From Blautia faecis (lineage in GTDB: Bacteria > Bacillota > Clostridia > Lachnospirales > Lachnospiraceae): DNA of 56,295 nucleotides. Where the stretch lies: assembly GCF_020554845.1 (NCBI RefSeq), contig NZ_JAJCIA010000026.1, positions 1-56,295 on the forward strand. The letters run 5' to 3'. A program made the position numbers and the translations under genes. The notes below the pieces were generated by a model. It was not told the DNA's origin, did not search any database, and saw only the letters and a program-made list of their open reading frames with translations. Positions 41,130 through 49,001 of the stretch are shown here, one piece after another (position 1 is the stretch's first letter; every line of letters begins with the position of its first letter).

Positions 41130-41339
41130 CTATTCCTCGTCGGTCAAGATAAACTCCCTTTCGGAAAACTCGCTGTCCGTCATGGCTTGCAGCTTGTTCA
41201 CCGCTGCGGCGGCAAGCTGGCGCATATCCTCGTCCATGTAGGGCATGGCGGCAAGGATATTTTCAAGCGTTGTTTCCCGGCTGTCCTCGGCGTAGATCGC
41301 AACAATGTTTTCTTCCTCAATGGTAAAGCGGGTATTCAT
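41130..41339 (-). CDS. Transposon-transfer assisting family protein
   Basis: A 69-residue acidic helical protein (FTIEEENIVAIYAEDSRETT, then MDEDMRQLAAAAVNKLQAMT), recognised as the small family annotated as transposon-transfer assisting in Tn1549-type ICEs. Its mechanism is unknown. It starts five bases after the stop of the large ArdA-ArdC-YodL gene, at the promoter-distal end of the minus-strand transfer operon, just before the terminator. Confidence 0.8.
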   Translation of the reverse strand: MNTRFTIEEENIVAIYAEDSRETTLENILAAMPYMDEDMRQLAAAAVNKLQAMTDSEFSEREFILTDEE

Positions 41340-41343
41340 GCTA

Positions 41344-44300
41344 TCAAACCTCCAAATCCTTTTTATGCTCTTTCTGTTTATCTTTCGGCTGCTGCGCCGC
41401 CTGTTTCTTGTATTCGTCCAGCTTCTTCAAAATGGACGGTTTTTTCTGCGGCTGTTCCCGTTTCTCGGCTTTTACCGCTTTTGCAAGGTCGGTAACGGAA
41501 ATCGCTTCCCCCGCCTTTGCCCGCTGCTCAAAATCTGCAACGGTGGGCGTTTGCGGCGTATTGTTGATAAGCCCGTCAAAATTGTTGTCGTTCTGCTCTA
41601 TGGTGTCCTCGACGTGCTTTAAGGGATTATCCCGCTGCGGCTGCTCGGCGGCTATGGCATAAGCCTGTGTGCCATTCCCCATAATGAGATACTTCCCGTC
41701 CTCCGACGCATGGTGAAAACCAAATCCCGCCGCTTCGATCTGTTCACGGCTCATATCGGTAATATGAAAATTGCCCCTCGGCGTTCTAACGGTTTCACCC
41801 GTCAAAAGGCTGTCGGGGGTCGCTTCCGGCTGCTGCTTTTCAAGCTGCCCGTCCTTGTAGGAATATCCTTGCGCCGCGATTGCTTCAAGGGTCTTGCCCG
41901 TAACGTCGCCATAAATCCGCTTGTCTGCGTCAACCAGCATTTGCAAAGTGTCTTGTACGGTGTCGGACAAGGCTTGCTGCTGTTCGGGCGGCAGCTTGTC
42001 AAATACGGGGGTCTGCTGCTCCTGCAAAAACTCCGGCACTTGCTGAAAACCGATACTGTCTACATAGTGGGCGGTGTCCTCGTCGTTCTGATGAAGCACA
42101 ACAATGTCGGAAACGGAAAGGCTATGCCCCTTAAAGTCGGCGGGGTGGTCGATATTAAACCTTTCCCAAATGTCGCCCAGCGTCATATCCTTTGTAAGCG
42201 GTGCAGTATAGACGAGTTCATAATTTACCCGGTCAATGGTAAGTCCAGCCGCTTGCAGACGGTCATAAGGCTCAAAGCGCAAGTCCCTTGTTTCGTCCCC
42301 GCGCTTTAACTGATAAATGGAAAAGGTATCGCCCTGCTCCTGCTCGGCTTGCCGCTGCTGCTGCAACTCGGTAAAATGCCCCTCAATCTCGGTAATGAGT
42401 TCCTTTGCGGTGGTCTGTATTGTTTCAAGGGACGCTTTTAACTCGGTCATTTCCTTGCCGCTGCTCCAACCAGCCACATAGCCGAAAGAGTAATCGGAAG
42501 TATCAAGGCCGAAATGCTGGCAAACCGTATAAGCGACGCTTTCCGCTTCTACCTCGCAGGTATGGCGGTCAACGCGGTTTTGCTGCTCCGGCGGGGCGTT
42601 TAAGTCTACGTCGTGCAGCTTCGCATGGGCGATTTCGTGAATGGCGGTCTTTACCGCCTGTAATTCACTCACGCCCTCTTTGATTGCAATACGCTTGTCG
42701 GTCAAACTGAAATACCCATTTGCGCCGTTTGTGATCTGCTCAAATGCAATCGGGACGGGGGACGCTTTTTCAAGGGCGGCGAAAAAATCCTCGTACTGCT
42801 CCACATCGGCAAGCAGCGGTTTAACGGAAAGGTCGGGAAACTCCTTGCCCTCGGTCTGCGAAATATCAAAGACGGTTATAACCTTAAAGGCGGGGACGGT
42901 GATTTCCTTTTCTTCCTTTACCACTTTTCCCTCGCGGTCAAGCATGGGCTTTCTCGTTTCGGGGTCGATTTTATCAACCAGCTTTTTCACCTTGTAGGGC
43001 GCGGGGGCAAAGATTTTAATGCCTTTCTCGCCTTTCTTTACATGGCGGTCAAACTCCTTTTCCCATTGACGGAAGCCCATTACCAAATTGCCGCCCTGCA
43101 TAGCAATTAGGATAGTGTTATTCAAACTATAATCATGGAACTTTGACATAGCGGTTAGAAACTCTTTGTAGCGGTCGCTGTCAAAAATCGCCTGTACGCC
43201 CTGTTCCAAACGCGCGGTGATCTCCTTTACCTTTTCGGCGGGCTTTTCGGAAGTAAGGATAATGGGGACGACGGGGCGGGGCTGCTGCGGCTCTGCGGCC
43301 TGTGCGTCTGCTTGCTGCGTTTCGGCTGCGTCCATATAGGCTTTGTCCTGTTCGCCGCGCTCCGGCTGCGGGTAACTCATAATGCGGTATTCTTCCGGCA
43401 CTTCGCGCCCCTCAAACTGCCGTTCCCACTCGTCGCCGCTTTCCACGATATAGCCGTACTCGGTAAACGCGCCTTTTTCCTGCGCGGCAGCGTTCCTGCC
43501 AAAAGTAGAAAGGTCAATGCCGCCTTTCCATTCTTCGGGCATTTGTACCATGCCGGATTGATTTAAGTAATAGTCGCCCAAATCGTGGTAGTTATGTACT
43601 TCGGGGATATGGACGTAAAAATCCACGTTGTAGGTGAAGTCAATTACCTGTCCAATATTTGCAAGCCCGTTTTTCTGCTGCAAAGCTGCGTTCAGCTTGC
43701 CAACCTCGGCGGGGTCAAGCTGTTCGAGCCGCGCCGCAAGAAAATTGAGTTCGTCCACGTCGGCGGCGCATACCATTTCATAAGGCAAGGCAATATGTTT
43801 CTCCGGGTCGTCGGAATAGCCGCGAATGGAAAAATCCTGCGGGTTGTCGGCGGTAATGCCGACGTTCCGCATAGCTTCGTGCAACTGCTCCTTTGTGGCG
43901 GGCATATCCAACCAATAGCCGCCGGGGTCGCCCGCGTCAAAGCGGCTGCGGTTGCCTATCATAATAGAAAACTGTTCGCTCATGTGTTCACGCTCCTTTT
44001 CCTGCCCGGTATTTTCGGGGATAGCTGCCGCCTGTTGCTGCTGCGGGGGTTCTTCGCCCTCTATGGTGTAGTCCGGCATGAGCATACCGTTTACTTTGAA
44101 ATAGTCGGCGTACTCCTGCGGGATAGGCGGGGAGATTTCCGTAAACAAGCGGTCATACGCTTTGATACGCCCATTCAGATACTTTTCCATAGCTGCCTTG
44201 TCGGTGAAAACCTTTCTATCTTGTCCGGCAATCTTCGCTTGGGTTCTGCTTGGGCTGTTGGTGCGCACGCTCCATGTAAGCGTCCATGAATACGGGATAG

Positions 44301-44691
44301 ATTTCTGCGCTTCTTTGTCGTAGCGGGTATTCTCGTAAATGTAGTAATTCATCTGATATACCCGGTTGCTGCGAATATGGCGGTTATGCTCGGTGGTCTG
44401 CCACTCGTTAGCGGTGTGCTGGACGTGCGGCGTTCTCACATATTCAAGTGTTTTATCCAGCAAAAGCGTTCTTCCCGCCTGTTCTTCCCATGCGGCGGCG
44501 CGTTCTTTAAGGTCGTCAAAAATCGCCTGTTCTGCCGCCGCGCTTTCGCTGCGCATGGAAAGTAGCTGCGCAATCGGCAAGGAAGCATAAGGGGCAATCT
44601 CCCTGTCCTTTGCTTCAAAATATATCCGGCGTTCTATCCGCATGGTTTCGGCGGCTTCTAATTTGTCATGGTCGTATGAGGAATACGGCAT
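41344..44691 (-). CDS. ArdA-ArdC-YodL multidomain anti-restriction protein
   Basis: A 1115-residue cytoplasmic protein. Residues 1-235: a helical domain of unknown family. ~237-445: ArdA-like DNA mimic (GNRSRFDAGDPGGYWLDMPA). ~485-620: ArdC ssDNA-binding domain (FHDYSLNNTILIAMQGG). ~675-745: zinc metalloprotease (HEIAHAKLH at 685-693, downstream Glu near 716). ~798-890: YodL domain. C-terminal DUF4316-type region (GFGFHHASEDGKYLIMGNGT). ArdA blocks type I restriction; ArdC protects incoming single-stranded DNA. The fusion probably shields the ICE in new hosts. It follows oriT-like copy 2. Confidence 0.82.
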   Translation of the reverse strand: MPYSSYDHDKLEAAETMRIERRIYFEAKDREIAPYASLPIAQLLSMRSESAAAEQAIFDDLKERAAAWEEQAGRTLLLDKTLEYVRTPHVQHTANEWQTTEHNRHIRSNRVYQMNYYIYENTRYDKEAQKSIPYSWTLTWSVRTNSPSRTQAKIAGQDRKVFTDKAAMEKYLNGRIKAYDRLFTEISPPIPQEYADYFKVNGMLMPDYTIEGEEPPQQQQAAAIPENTGQEKEREHMSEQFSIMIGNRSRFDAGDPGGYWLDMPATKEQLHEAMRNVGITADNPQDFSIRGYSDDPEKHIALPYEMVCAADVDELNFLAARLEQLDPAEVGKLNAALQQKNGLANIGQVIDFTYNVDFYVHIPEVHNYHDLGDYYLNQSGMVQMPEEWKGGIDLSTFGRNAAAQEKGAFTEYGYIVESGDEWERQFEGREVPEEYRIMSYPQPERGEQDKAYMDAAETQQADAQAAEPQQPRPVVPIILTSEKPAEKVKEITARLEQGVQAIFDSDRYKEFLTAMSKFHDYSLNNTILIAMQGGNLVMGFRQWEKEFDRHVKKGEKGIKIFAPAPYKVKKLVDKIDPETRKPMLDREGKVVKEEKEITVPAFKVITVFDISQTEGKEFPDLSVKPLLADVEQYEDFFAALEKASPVPIAFEQITNGANGYFSLTDKRIAIKEGVSELQAVKTAIHEIAHAKLHDVDLNAPPEQQNRVDRHTCEVEAESVAYTVCQHFGLDTSDYSFGYVAGWSSGKEMTELKASLETIQTTAKELITEIEGHFTELQQQRQAEQEQGDTFSIYQLKRGDETRDLRFEPYDRLQAAGLTIDRVNYELVYTAPLTKDMTLGDIWERFNIDHPADFKGHSLSVSDIVVLHQNDEDTAHYVDSIGFQQVPEFLQEQQTPVFDKLPPEQQQALSDTVQDTLQMLVDADKRIYGDVTGKTLEAIAAQGYSYKDGQLEKQQPEATPDSLLTGETVRTPRGNFHITDMSREQIEAAGFGFHHASEDGKYLIMGNGTQAYAIAAEQPQRDNPLKHVEDTIEQNDNNFDGLINNTPQTPTVADFEQRAKAGEAISVTDLAKAVKAEKREQPQKKPSILKKLDEYKKQAAQQPKDKQKEHKKDLEV

Positions 44692-44719
44692 ATTCTTTCA
44701 TCACGTCCTTTCTCGGTCA

Positions 44720-44820
44720 TATAAGGGTTTGGGACTATCCCAACAAGCAAAATGCCCGCGCTCTCTATGGGAAGCGCGGGCATTTCTCGCAAACGGGTAC
44801 TCGTTTGCTGTGCTTGCTAT
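44720..44820 (-). other. oriT-like region, copy 2 (inverted)
   Basis: Positions 44788-44820 are the exact reverse complement of 39218-39250 (33 of 33), and 44720-44749 match 39256-39285 inverted with one difference. Between these blocks is an extra hairpin, AATGCCCGCGCT (44751-44762) with AGCGCGGGCATT (44773-44784), not present in copy 1. The outer 13-bp dyad of copy 1 is missing. Confidence 0.75.
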
Positions 44821-45185
44821 GTAGTTGTTTTTATCCGTAAACGCCTGTTTCTCTCGCTTTGGGCTTTCTGTCTGCGGCGTATCTTTGCCGCGCAATCGGG
44901 GCAGTATTTCGCCCGGTTGCTGCCCGCCGCAAACGTGCTGCCGCATACCGCGCAACGCTTCAAATCGGTTTCCCCGCTGCGGGTGATCTGTTCGCAAAGC
45001 TGCCTGTCGGCGGGTAATACCGCTTCGCGGAAATAGCGGCATAGCAGCGAATAGCTGATACTCTGCACACAAACGCAAGTTTCCCCGTCGTCCAGCAGCA
45101 GACAATTCCCGCAATCGTTGTTTGCACAAGCGGCGCGGGTCATTTTCTTTACGGCGCGGTATTGCTTTTCATCAAGCCTTATCAT
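44817..45185 (-). CDS. Cysteine-rich VLP-type protein
   Basis: A 122-residue protein with many cysteines: ACANNDCGNCLLLDDGETCV near the N-terminus and a C-terminal zinc ribbon (RCAVCGSTFAAGSNRAKYCP). I recognise it as the cysteine-rich VLP family of Tn1549-like ICEs. It is probably a zinc-binding DNA-interacting accessory; function is not known. It overlaps the topoisomerase stop by four bases and is the gene nearest to oriT-like copy 2. Confidence 0.82.
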   Translation of the reverse strand: MIRLDEKQYRAVKKMTRAACANNDCGNCLLLDDGETCVCVQSISYSLLCRYFREAVLPADRQLCEQITRSGETDLKRCAVCGSTFAAGSNRAKYCPDCAAKIRRRQKAQSERNRRLRIKTTT

Positions 45186-47257
45186 TTTCGGTTCTGCTCG
45201 ACGCGGAAGTTTACATACTTGCCGCCTGTGTCGGCAAGCAGCACAACTCCGTCAAAGGTCTTTCCCGTCTTGGTCGAGTACATACCTTTGATTTTTACCT
45301 TTCCGTCTTTCAAAAGGGCGGCGGCAATCGCCTTTGTGAAAGCCTTTTTGCGCTGCTCAAAAAAGCGGTCATTCTTCCACATCACAAAGCTGCAAGCCCT
45401 GTCGGAGCAGTAAAAGTTTTTCTTGCCCTCGTAAACCGCCGCGCCGCAACGGGGGCAAGTGCCGATTGCTTCCCGCTGCGGGGTAAACAGCTTCGCTTTA
45501 TCCTCGGAAATCGCGGAATAGGTCTTGACAAGCCCCGCTGTCATTTCCTCAATCCCGCGCATGAAGTCGGCGGGGCTGTCGCTGCCCTTTGCAATCCCGG
45601 TAAGGCGCGTTTCCCATTCTGCCGTAAGCTGCGGGGACGTAAGGCTGTCGGGCAGAATAGCGACAAGGTTATACCCGTCCTTTGTGGGGATTAGCTTTTT
45701 GCCCTTGCGCTCGGCAAAGCCCGCGCTAATGAGTTTTTCAATGATACCCGCCCGCGTCGCGGTGGTGCCTAACCCTTTGCGCTCCGCGTCCTCCGGCGTG
45801 TCCTCCTTTCCCGCACTCTCCATAGCCGAAAGTAACGTATCTTCGGTAAATGCCTTTGGGGGCTGCGTGTAACGTTCGGAGATCTCCGCTGCCGGATTGT
45901 CAAAGGTCTGCCCCTCGGCAAGCGGGGGTAAAACCGCTTCCGGCTCTGCGTCCTCGTCCTGTTCCCCGGACGCGGCGCGGGATAGTCTTTCAATCTCGCG
46001 CCAACCCTCGCAAAGCGTCGTCCTGCCCTTTGCGGTAAAGGTATAGCCGCCGCAAGTGAAAACCGCCGTAACCGCTTCATACTCATAGGGCGCGGCAACG
46101 GCGCAAAGCAGTTTTGCGCACACAAGGGTCATTAGCTTTTTCTCACTTTCGGCAAGGGAAGAAAAGCCCGTTTTCACAAACTCCGCTGTCGGCAAAATGG
46201 CGTGATGGTCGGTTACTTTGCTGTTGTCGCAAATCCTCGCAAGGTCGGCTTGCAGCTTCACGCCCTGCATAAAGGGGAGAGCAGCGCAAAGGCCGGTGAT
46301 AAGTTCCTTTGTGCTGCCCTCCATATCGGAAGTGATATATTTGCTGTCGGTGCGGGGATAGGTCAAAAGCCGTTTTTCATAAAGGGCTTGCGCATAGTCA
46401 AGGGTCTGTTTCGCCGTAAACCCATACAAACGGTTTGCTTCCCGCTGCAAGGCGGTGAGGTCAAACAGTTTCGGCGGGGCTGCGGTCTTTTTCTCTTTTT
46501 TAAGGGAAGTACAAACGGCCTGCGATTTCTCGCAAGCCGCTTTCATCTGCCGCGCCGCCGCTTCGTCGTCCTGCCTTTCGGAAAGGGCGGCAACGCCGCC
46601 AACGTCCAGCCGGACGACATGATATTTCTCTTTCTTAAAGCTGCTGATTGCATAGTCGCGGTTTACCAGCATAGCAAGGGTGGGCGTTTGCACTCTGCCG
46701 ACATTCAATGTTTTATGGTAGAGGATAGAGAAAAGGCGGGTCGCGTTAATGCCAATGAGCCAATCGGCCTTTGCTCTGCAAAGCGCGGATTGATAGAGGT
46801 TGTCATAGCCGCGCCCGTCTTTGAGATTTGAAAAGCCCTCGCGGATTGCACTTGCTTCCATGCTGCTAATCCAAAGGCGGGAAAAGGGCTTTTTGCAATT
46901 CGCCTGTTCATAGACAAAGCGGAAAATGAGTTCCCCCTCGCGCCCGCTGTCGCAAGCATTGATAATCTCGGTAACGTCGCTGCGGTGCATAAGGTCTTTG
47001 AGAATGGAAAACTGCTGCTCCTTGCCGCTGGCAACAATAAACTGCCACTCCTGCGGGACAATGGGAAGATCGTCGTACTTCCATTTACGGAATTGTTCAT
47101 TGTAGGTCGCCGCGTCTGCAAGGCTAATCAAATGCCCGATACACCACGACACAAGGTAGCCGCCGCCCTCAAAATATCCGCTGCGCTTTTCATTCGCGCC
47201 CATAACGGCGGCAATCGCCGCCCCGACGCTCGGTTTTTCTGCAATTACAAGTTTCAT
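45182..47257 (-). CDS. topB: DNA topoisomerase III
   Basis: A 691-residue type IA topoisomerase. The Toprim start is KLVIAEKPSVGAAIAAVMG and ACDSGREGELIFR; catalytic Tyr300 is in LLTYPRTDSKYI; GLGTTATRAGIIEKLI is the conserved domain IV region. A C-terminal zinc ribbon (CPRCGAAVYEGKKNFYC) is present. ICE-encoded TopB relaxes and decatenates DNA during transfer replication. Gene overlaps of four bases on both sides indicate an operon. Confidence 0.95.
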   Translation of the reverse strand: MKLVIAEKPSVGAAIAAVMGANEKRSGYFEGGGYLVSWCIGHLISLADAATYNEQFRKWKYDDLPIVPQEWQFIVASGKEQQFSILKDLMHRSDVTEIINACDSGREGELIFRFVYEQANCKKPFSRLWISSMEASAIREGFSNLKDGRGYDNLYQSALCRAKADWLIGINATRLFSILYHKTLNVGRVQTPTLAMLVNRDYAISSFKKEKYHVVRLDVGGVAALSERQDDEAAARQMKAACEKSQAVCTSLKKEKKTAAPPKLFDLTALQREANRLYGFTAKQTLDYAQALYEKRLLTYPRTDSKYITSDMEGSTKELITGLCAALPFMQGVKLQADLARICDNSKVTDHHAILPTAEFVKTGFSSLAESEKKLMTLVCAKLLCAVAAPYEYEAVTAVFTCGGYTFTAKGRTTLCEGWREIERLSRAASGEQDEDAEPEAVLPPLAEGQTFDNPAAEISERYTQPPKAFTEDTLLSAMESAGKEDTPEDAERKGLGTTATRAGIIEKLISAGFAERKGKKLIPTKDGYNLVAILPDSLTSPQLTAEWETRLTGIAKGSDSPADFMRGIEEMTAGLVKTYSAISEDKAKLFTPQREAIGTCPRCGAAVYEGKKNFYCSDRACSFVMWKNDRFFEQRKKAFTKAIAAALLKDGKVKIKGMYSTKTGKTFDGVVLLADTGGKYVNFRVEQNRK

Positions 47258-48003
47258 AGATTATCGTCCTCCTGCTCGGTCTGTTCGGTTTCGACTACTT
47301 CCGTTTCCTCGTCGTCCTCGTCAAAATCAAGGTCGTCAAGGCTGCTGCTGCCTTTCGCCGCGTCCTTTTTGGGCTTCAAAATCTTAAAGTAGTAGAACGC
47401 GCCGCCGCCCGCTGCGGCAACAAGCAGCACGACAAGCAGAATACCCATGCCGCCGCCTTTTTCTTCTTCCGGCGGCTGCTCGGTTTCTTCCGGCTCCGGC
47501 TCGGCTTCCACACCCGCGCACTCGCTCATGTTGACGCTGCAAACCGGGCAAGCGGTGTTGACGCTTCCGGCAACGCATTTATCGGTGCAGCTACAAACGG
47601 GGGCTTCGGTCTGCCCGTCCTCCATAAGGGCGGTTAAATCCGCTTCGTCCACTTGGTTAAGGAAATGGACGGTATTTTCCCCGTCCTCGGCGCGGTCAAT
47701 GATGATGTAAAAATAGTTGCCACTTTTGGTAACGACGGTGATAAACTGCTTGTCGCCGGACGCTTCACCCGTTATATCGTCCACAAGGGACATATTCCCG
47801 TCCGGGGTAAGGGGCTGCGGCTCATAGCCGCCCGTCGTTTCTTCCGGCTCGGTTTCCGGCGCGGGGGTTTCCTCGGTTACGGGGGTAGGCGTGTCGTCGC
47901 TTTCATCGCCACCGCCCGCATAAGCGGTAACAGAAAAGCCGCACATGATAACCAGTGCGGCAAGCAATACGGTAAACTTTCGGATTATCTTTTTATTCTT
48001 CAT
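47254..48003 (-). CDS. DUF4366 membrane protein of the transfer module
   Basis: A 249-residue exported protein: signal peptide KFTVLLAALVIMCGFSVTAYA, acidic Pro/Glu/Thr linker, DUF4366 domain (GNYFYIIIDRAEDGENTVHF), a Cys-rich patch (CSCTDKCV...CPVCSVNMSEC), a second TM (MGILLVVLLVAAAGGGAFYY) and an acidic cytoplasmic tail. It is conserved in Tn1549-type transfer operons; a cell-surface or channel-assembly role is likely. The start ATG 48001-48003 is chosen because the preceding residues are not signal-like. It overlaps DUF4315 by 11 bases. Confidence 0.85.
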   Translation of the reverse strand: MKNKKIIRKFTVLLAALVIMCGFSVTAYAGGGDESDDTPTPVTEETPAPETEPEETTGGYEPQPLTPDGNMSLVDDITGEASGDKQFITVVTKSGNYFYIIIDRAEDGENTVHFLNQVDEADLTALMEDGQTEAPVCSCTDKCVAGSVNTACPVCSVNMSECAGVEAEPEPEETEQPPEEEKGGGMGILLVVLLVAAAGGGAFYYFKILKPKKDAAKGSSSLDDLDFDEDDEETEVVETEQTEQEDDNL

Positions 48004-48259
48004 TGTCGTTGTCCTCCTGTTCGGCGGGGTAAGTGGCTTCCGGCTGCGGCAAGGTGATTTCGCCGCTGGCGTAAGCGGAGAGGAACGCGGCAAGCTGCGT
48101 CCCGTCAAGGTGTACCGCCTTTACCATTTGCACGATCTGCGCGTTTTCTTCCTCGACTTTCTGCGCTTCAAGGTCTTTCAGCTTCTTTTGCTGTTCAAGG
48201 ATTTTTGCCCTCGTTTTCTCAATATCCCTTTCGATACGGTCAAGTTTCGTGTTCGCCAT
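47993..48259 (-). CDS. DUF4315 family protein
   Basis: An 88-residue protein: N-terminal coiled coil KLDRIERDIEKTRAKILEQQ and acidic C-terminus, the DUF4315 pattern. It always lies beside DUF4366 in Tn1549-like ICEs. ATG 48259 gives better spacing from AAAGGAG than ATG 48265. Function unknown. Confidence 0.85.
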   Translation of the reverse strand: MANTKLDRIERDIEKTRAKILEQQKKLKDLEAQKVEEENAQIVQMVKAVHLDGTQLAAFLSAYASGEITLPQPEATYPAEQEDNDNEE

Positions 48260-48265
48260 AGTCAT

Positions 48266-48988
48266 TTACTCCTTTCCAAACTGTTCTTTCCATGAATAGC
48301 TGCGCCCCAATCCCTTAACGGTTTTAAGATAGGGCATAGCGTTTTCTTCCAAAGTCGCCGCCCGGTTAAATAGATCGGGATAGTGTTCTTTGAGATATAA
48401 AATCTCTTGTTTCTTCATGCTCGGACAAAAGAAACAGGACGATTTACCCGGCTGCGGCAATCCTGCCGCTTTGATTTCCCGGATACAATCGTCCCTGTTC
48501 CAGCCCCATTCTTCAATGAGGGGGTAGCGGTTATGATATTTTTTGTCGGCTTCGTTGTACTTGCGGGAATGTTCATACCGTTTCACTTCTCCCGCGTCAT
48601 AGCCGATATAGCGGTTGACTTTCTCGCCGCGCTGCCATACTTCGCGGCAAGGCGCATAGTGGTTGCAAAACTTTTCCTGCGGTGCGATTTTGTGTTTCTG
48701 CGAACAACGCTTATGCCCGTAGGCAATCGACGGGAGCGTATGAGAGCGCAAGCACTCGGTTTCAAGAGATAGGCGGTTGCCGTAGCGGTCAACATACTGC
48801 ACAACGGTAATCTGCGGCATACCGTGTTCCGCAAGCCATTGATTGATTATCTCGATAAATTGATAGGTATGCGGGTGTTCCGCGCCCGTATCGGCAAAGG
48901 TGATAAGGTCAATCGGGATTTTGTGCTTGTATAGGCCAATAAGTAAGGCGGCACTATTCGTGCCGCCGCCAAAAGATACAATATTCAT
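48266..48988 (-). CDS. PAPS reductase/adenine nucleotide alpha hydrolase-like protein
   Basis: A 240-residue protein of the PP-loop superfamily. The N-terminal loop is IVSFGGGTNSAALLIGL, followed by DLITFADTGAEHPHTYQFIE. Cysteines occur in CSQKHKIAPQEKFCNHYAPC and GKSSCFFCPSMKKQEI, possible metal or cluster ligands. The last feature resembles phage and mobile-element PAPS-reductase-like proteins and DndC (DNA phosphorothioation), not assimilatory CysH. No dnd partners are present. It stands inside the transfer operon, six to thirteen bases from its neighbours; substrate unknown. Confidence 0.75.
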   Translation of the reverse strand: MNIVSFGGGTNSAALLIGLYKHKIPIDLITFADTGAEHPHTYQFIEIINQWLAEHGMPQITVVQYVDRYGNRLSLETECLRSHTLPSIAYGHKRCSQKHKIAPQEKFCNHYAPCREVWQRGEKVNRYIGYDAGEVKRYEHSRKYNEADKKYHNRYPLIEEWGWNRDDCIREIKAAGLPQPGKSSCFFCPSMKKQEILYLKEHYPDLFNRAATLEENAMPYLKTVKGLGRSYSWKEQFGKE

Positions 48989-49001
48989 TTTTCAACTCCT
49001 T

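Noticed and set aside
45122..48057. Plus-strand open frames opposite topB, DUF4366 and DUF4315
   Set aside because: The minus strand carries intact known proteins; the plus frames have no start signals or families.
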